From an uncultured Nitrosotalea sp. (GTDB lineage: Archaea > Thermoproteota > Nitrososphaeria > Nitrososphaerales > Nitrosopumilaceae), in assembly GCA_946478655.1 (NCBI GenBank), contig CAMLDG010000039.1, positions 1-5,508 on the forward strand: a DNA stretch of 5,508 nt. The letters are read 5' to 3'. Position numbers and translations under genes: made by a program. The notes beneath the pieces were generated by a model. It ran no database searches and was not told the origin of the DNA. It saw only the letters and a program-made list of their open reading frames with translations. Shown here piece by piece: positions 4,047 through 5,508 of this stretch (within the stretch, counting starts at the first letter, position 1; every line of letters starts with the position of its first letter).

Positions 4047-5508
4047 TTAGTGTAGTCCAGGGTTGTGAGATGTTGCACCAATTGAATATGATGAAGTTGG
4101 TGGCATTGAAATTATCAAGCCATTCATCCAAGTGTATTGTGGATCGTAGAATCTGATAATTCCAGTATCATTTACCACAACTGTAAATGATTGTCCTGGT
4201 GCAATTTTGTTACTAGATATCTTTCCATCAGGGGTAAATGGATTGTCAGGTCTTTGTGTGCTAACACCACTGTAAATTGTGTGTGCTATGGAATCATTGT
4301 TTGTCCAAATTATCGGAGTGCCAGGAACTATCTGTATGGTATCTGGTGTATAGTACGTGTTGTATTGATTATACGTTTGTGCAGTTGCTGTTCCTTTTGG
4401 TGATGATGATCCTGGGTTTATACTAATTTTGACTGGAGCAGCTTGACTTGTGGATGGAGCTGATGAAAGAATAATTCCATTTATCCATGTAAATGAAGGA
4501 TCGTAAAATTGTGTGGAACCAGTATAACTAATTGTGAGTTGATAATGCTGACCTGGAGCGATAACACCACTGTCAATTCTTCCATCTGAAGTAAATTGAG
4601 GCACCTTTGGTGGAGCAGTCCCTTTAGAGCCGCCTTGGGTCGTGGTAATTATTTGACCACTCAACAGTCTATGTGGAACAGAATCATTGTTGATGATAGT
4701 TATTGTTGTTCCAGGTGTGATTTGAAGCGATGTTGATGAGAGATATTGTCCATTGGCAAGATTTGATGCACCCGGAATTATGCTAAGTTGTGCACTTCCT
4801 TGTGTGACTTGTTGAGCAAGTGGAGCAATTATTCCTACCATGAATTGGTAGTTAGGATCAAAGAAGGTAATTGCACCTGCTGTTTCATTTGCTGGAATAC
4901 CATAACGTATTGCAGTTTTAGGATCAAGTGATTGACTTGTATCAAAATTGGTTACTGTAAACTGGAATGAACTACCCGGAGCTATGATGCCACTATCTAT
5001 CTTACCATCAGAAGTAAAGATAGAAGTTGATTGGTTGGCAGTAGTTGCTTTTGCAAGACCGCTCATTATTCTATGTGGAACAGAATCGTTGTTGGTCCAA
5101 ACTATTGTTGTACCAGTAGCTACCTGAACATTTGATGGTGAGTAATGAACTTGATTGTTGATATCATATCCGCCGTATACTATGCTGATGTTAACAGTTG
5201 ATGATGTAGGTGTGTTTGTAGGAGTTGGTGTCTGAGTTGGTTGTGTGGTTACAGTATTGGCTGATATTACTTTGGCACTGTAGCTTACTTTCAAAGTCTC
5301 AGCACCTGTTATTTTACCAGATATGCTAAAGACAGAACCCTCTTGATTACTGTCAACTATTCTTCCAAACAAATTAAGATGAATTATGTTTCCATTTTGA
5401 TCCTGAGCATCGCCTTGGATGACAAAGTACTTGCTGTCTCGCAAGATTGAGACCTGCCACACACCAGAATTAAGATAATGAGTATTTGCTATTGTAACAA
5501 GGCCGTTG
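4047..5508 (-). CDS. Surface/secreted protein with three Cys-less cupredoxin-like repeats (N-terminus beyond window)
   Basis: The frame stays open to the right edge, giving 486 visible codons. The GTG at 5462 (residue 16) is inside the reading frame, has no promoter, and is unlikely to be the start. Residues 1-86 form a beta-rich region I cannot name (WQVSILRDSKYFVIQGD, SGKITGAETLKVSYSAKV). Residues 87-104 are a Thr/Pro linker (TQPTQTPTPTNTPTSS), probably O-glycosylated. Three repeats follow, about 105-230, 239-349 and 359-469, each with (V/I)xPGT, a WTNNDS-type strand ending in His (145, 279, 409), an F(T/Q)xDGxI...IAPG stretch, and a final F(F/Y)DPxxxxxNG(I/L)I-like strand. This resembles plastocyanin, but the Cu-ligand Cys position is Asp (217, 336, 455). 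The visible protein contains no Cys. There is no C-terminal membrane anchor. A signal peptide or anchor may lie outside the window. Extracellular location is inferred from composition; the role is unknown. Confidence 0.82.
   Translation of the reverse strand, partial: NGLVTIANTHYLNSGVWQVSILRDSKYFVIQGDAQDQNGNIIHLNLFGRIVDSNQEGSVFSISGKITGAETLKVSYSAKVISANTVTTQPTQTPTPTNTPTSSTVNISIVYGGYDINNQVHYSPSNVQVATGTTIVWTNNDSVPHRIMSGLAKATTANQSTSIFTSDGKIDSGIIAPGSSFQFTVTNFDTSQSLDPKTAIRYGIPANETAGAITFFDPNYQFMVGIIAPLAQQVTQGSAQLSIIPGASNLANGQYLSSTSLQITPGTTITIINNDSVPHRLLSGQIITTTQGGSKGTAPPKVPQFTSDGRIDSGVIAPGQHYQLTISYTGSTQFYDPSFTWINGIILSSAPSTSQAAPVKISINPGSSSPKGTATAQTYNQYNTYYTPDTIQIVPGTPIIWTNNDSIAHTIYSGVSTQRPDNPFTPDGKISSNKIAPGQSFTVVVNDTGIIRFYDPQYTWMNGLIISMPPTSSYSIGATSHNPGLH
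4669..4692. repeat. Direct repeat copy A, encoding the NNDSVPHR block
   Basis: A 24-base stretch that matches copy B (5071-5094) at all but one base. Both sit at the same place in the domain repeat of the surface-protein gene. Near-identity at silent positions suggests recent duplication or gene conversion between units 1 and 2. Confidence 0.7.
5071..5094. repeat. Direct repeat copy B, encoding the NNDSVPHR block
   Basis: Partner of copy A at 4669-4692, differing at one base (GTTG where copy A has ATTG). The matching block in the third unit (around 4285-4306) is clearly more divergent. Confidence 0.7.
5196..5249 (-). other. Thr/Pro-rich linker within the surface protein
   Basis: This encodes TTQPTQTPTPTNTPTSST, an 18-residue low-complexity stretch joining the N-terminal beta region to the first cupredoxin-like repeat. 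Such linkers in extracellular archaeal proteins are extended and often glycosylated. It marks a domain boundary. Confidence 0.75.

Larger units (their letters stand above)
4101..5195 (-). repeat. Three tandem cupredoxin-like domain repeats
   Basis: The units span 5195-4818, 4793-4461 and 4433-4101 on the minus strand. Shared blocks include NNDSVPHR (units 1 and 2) and NNDSIAH (unit 3), then FTSDGKIDSG, FTSDGRIDSG and FTPDGKISSN, then IAPG. Units 1 and 2 are the closest pair, consistent with an internal duplication. Unit 1 has an extra segment of about 20 residues (SLDPKTAIRYGIPANETAG) before its final strand. Confidence 0.75.

Noticed and set aside
4191..4403. Plus-strand 70-codon open frame inside the surface-protein gene
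   Set aside because: It is antisense to the third cupredoxin-like repeat, with Cys/Arg-rich composition typical of a shadow frame.
5460..5462. GTG as the start of the surface protein
   Set aside because: The frame continues open for 15 codons to the window edge with sequence in the same style (TIANTHYLNSG), and no TATA box or ribosome-binding site can be placed before the GTG.

Overview
The window looks like chromosomal DNA from an ammonia-oxidising-type archaeon (Nitrososphaerota/Thaumarchaeota, probably a low-GC Nitrosopumilales relative). This is inferred from several things: AT-rich coding sequence, A/T-rich TATA-like elements about 26 bases before start codons with no Shine-Dalgarno (leaderless transcription), an archaeal-style Hsp20, a type II NADH dehydrogenase, a CbiE of archaeal type, and a surface protein with repeated plastocyanin-like domains. 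No search could be run, so the lineage is an inference.

Layout, left to right. Positions 1-485 (minus strand) hold most of a small heat-shock protein of the Hsp20/alpha-crystallin family, cut by the left edge. A 93-bp divergent promoter region (486-578) carries two back-to-back TATA boxes with an imperfect inverted repeat between them. It also serves a plus-strand gene (579-1241) for a likely helix-turn-helix plus ACT-type regulator. That gene converges, 6 bp apart, on a 105-residue methionine/glycine-rich protein of unknown function (1248-1565, minus). A second divergent region (1566-1679) leads into a type II NADH dehydrogenase, NDH-2 (1680-3035, plus). It is followed 41 bp later by a 48-residue single-span membrane protein (3077-3223) that is easily missed because it is so short. 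After a T-rich terminator comes cbiE, the cobalt-precorrin-7 C5-methyltransferase of cobalamin synthesis (3344-4045, plus). Its start is best placed at 3344, because a good TATA box lies 26 bases before it. Finally, positions 4047-5508 (minus) hold a large secreted or surface protein with three cupredoxin-like repeats. It has no stop or convincing start before the right edge, so it is N-terminally incomplete in this window.

The genes do not form one pathway. They are mostly singly transcribed housekeeping and accessory genes: protein quality control, a regulator, respiratory NADH oxidation, vitamin B12 synthesis, and a cell-surface protein. The most unusual item is the surface protein. Its three cupredoxin-like repeats each keep one histidine but carry Asp where the copper-binding Cys of a type 1 copper site would be expected, and the visible 486 residues contain no cysteine at all. 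I found no mobile element, CRISPR array, tRNA or rRNA.
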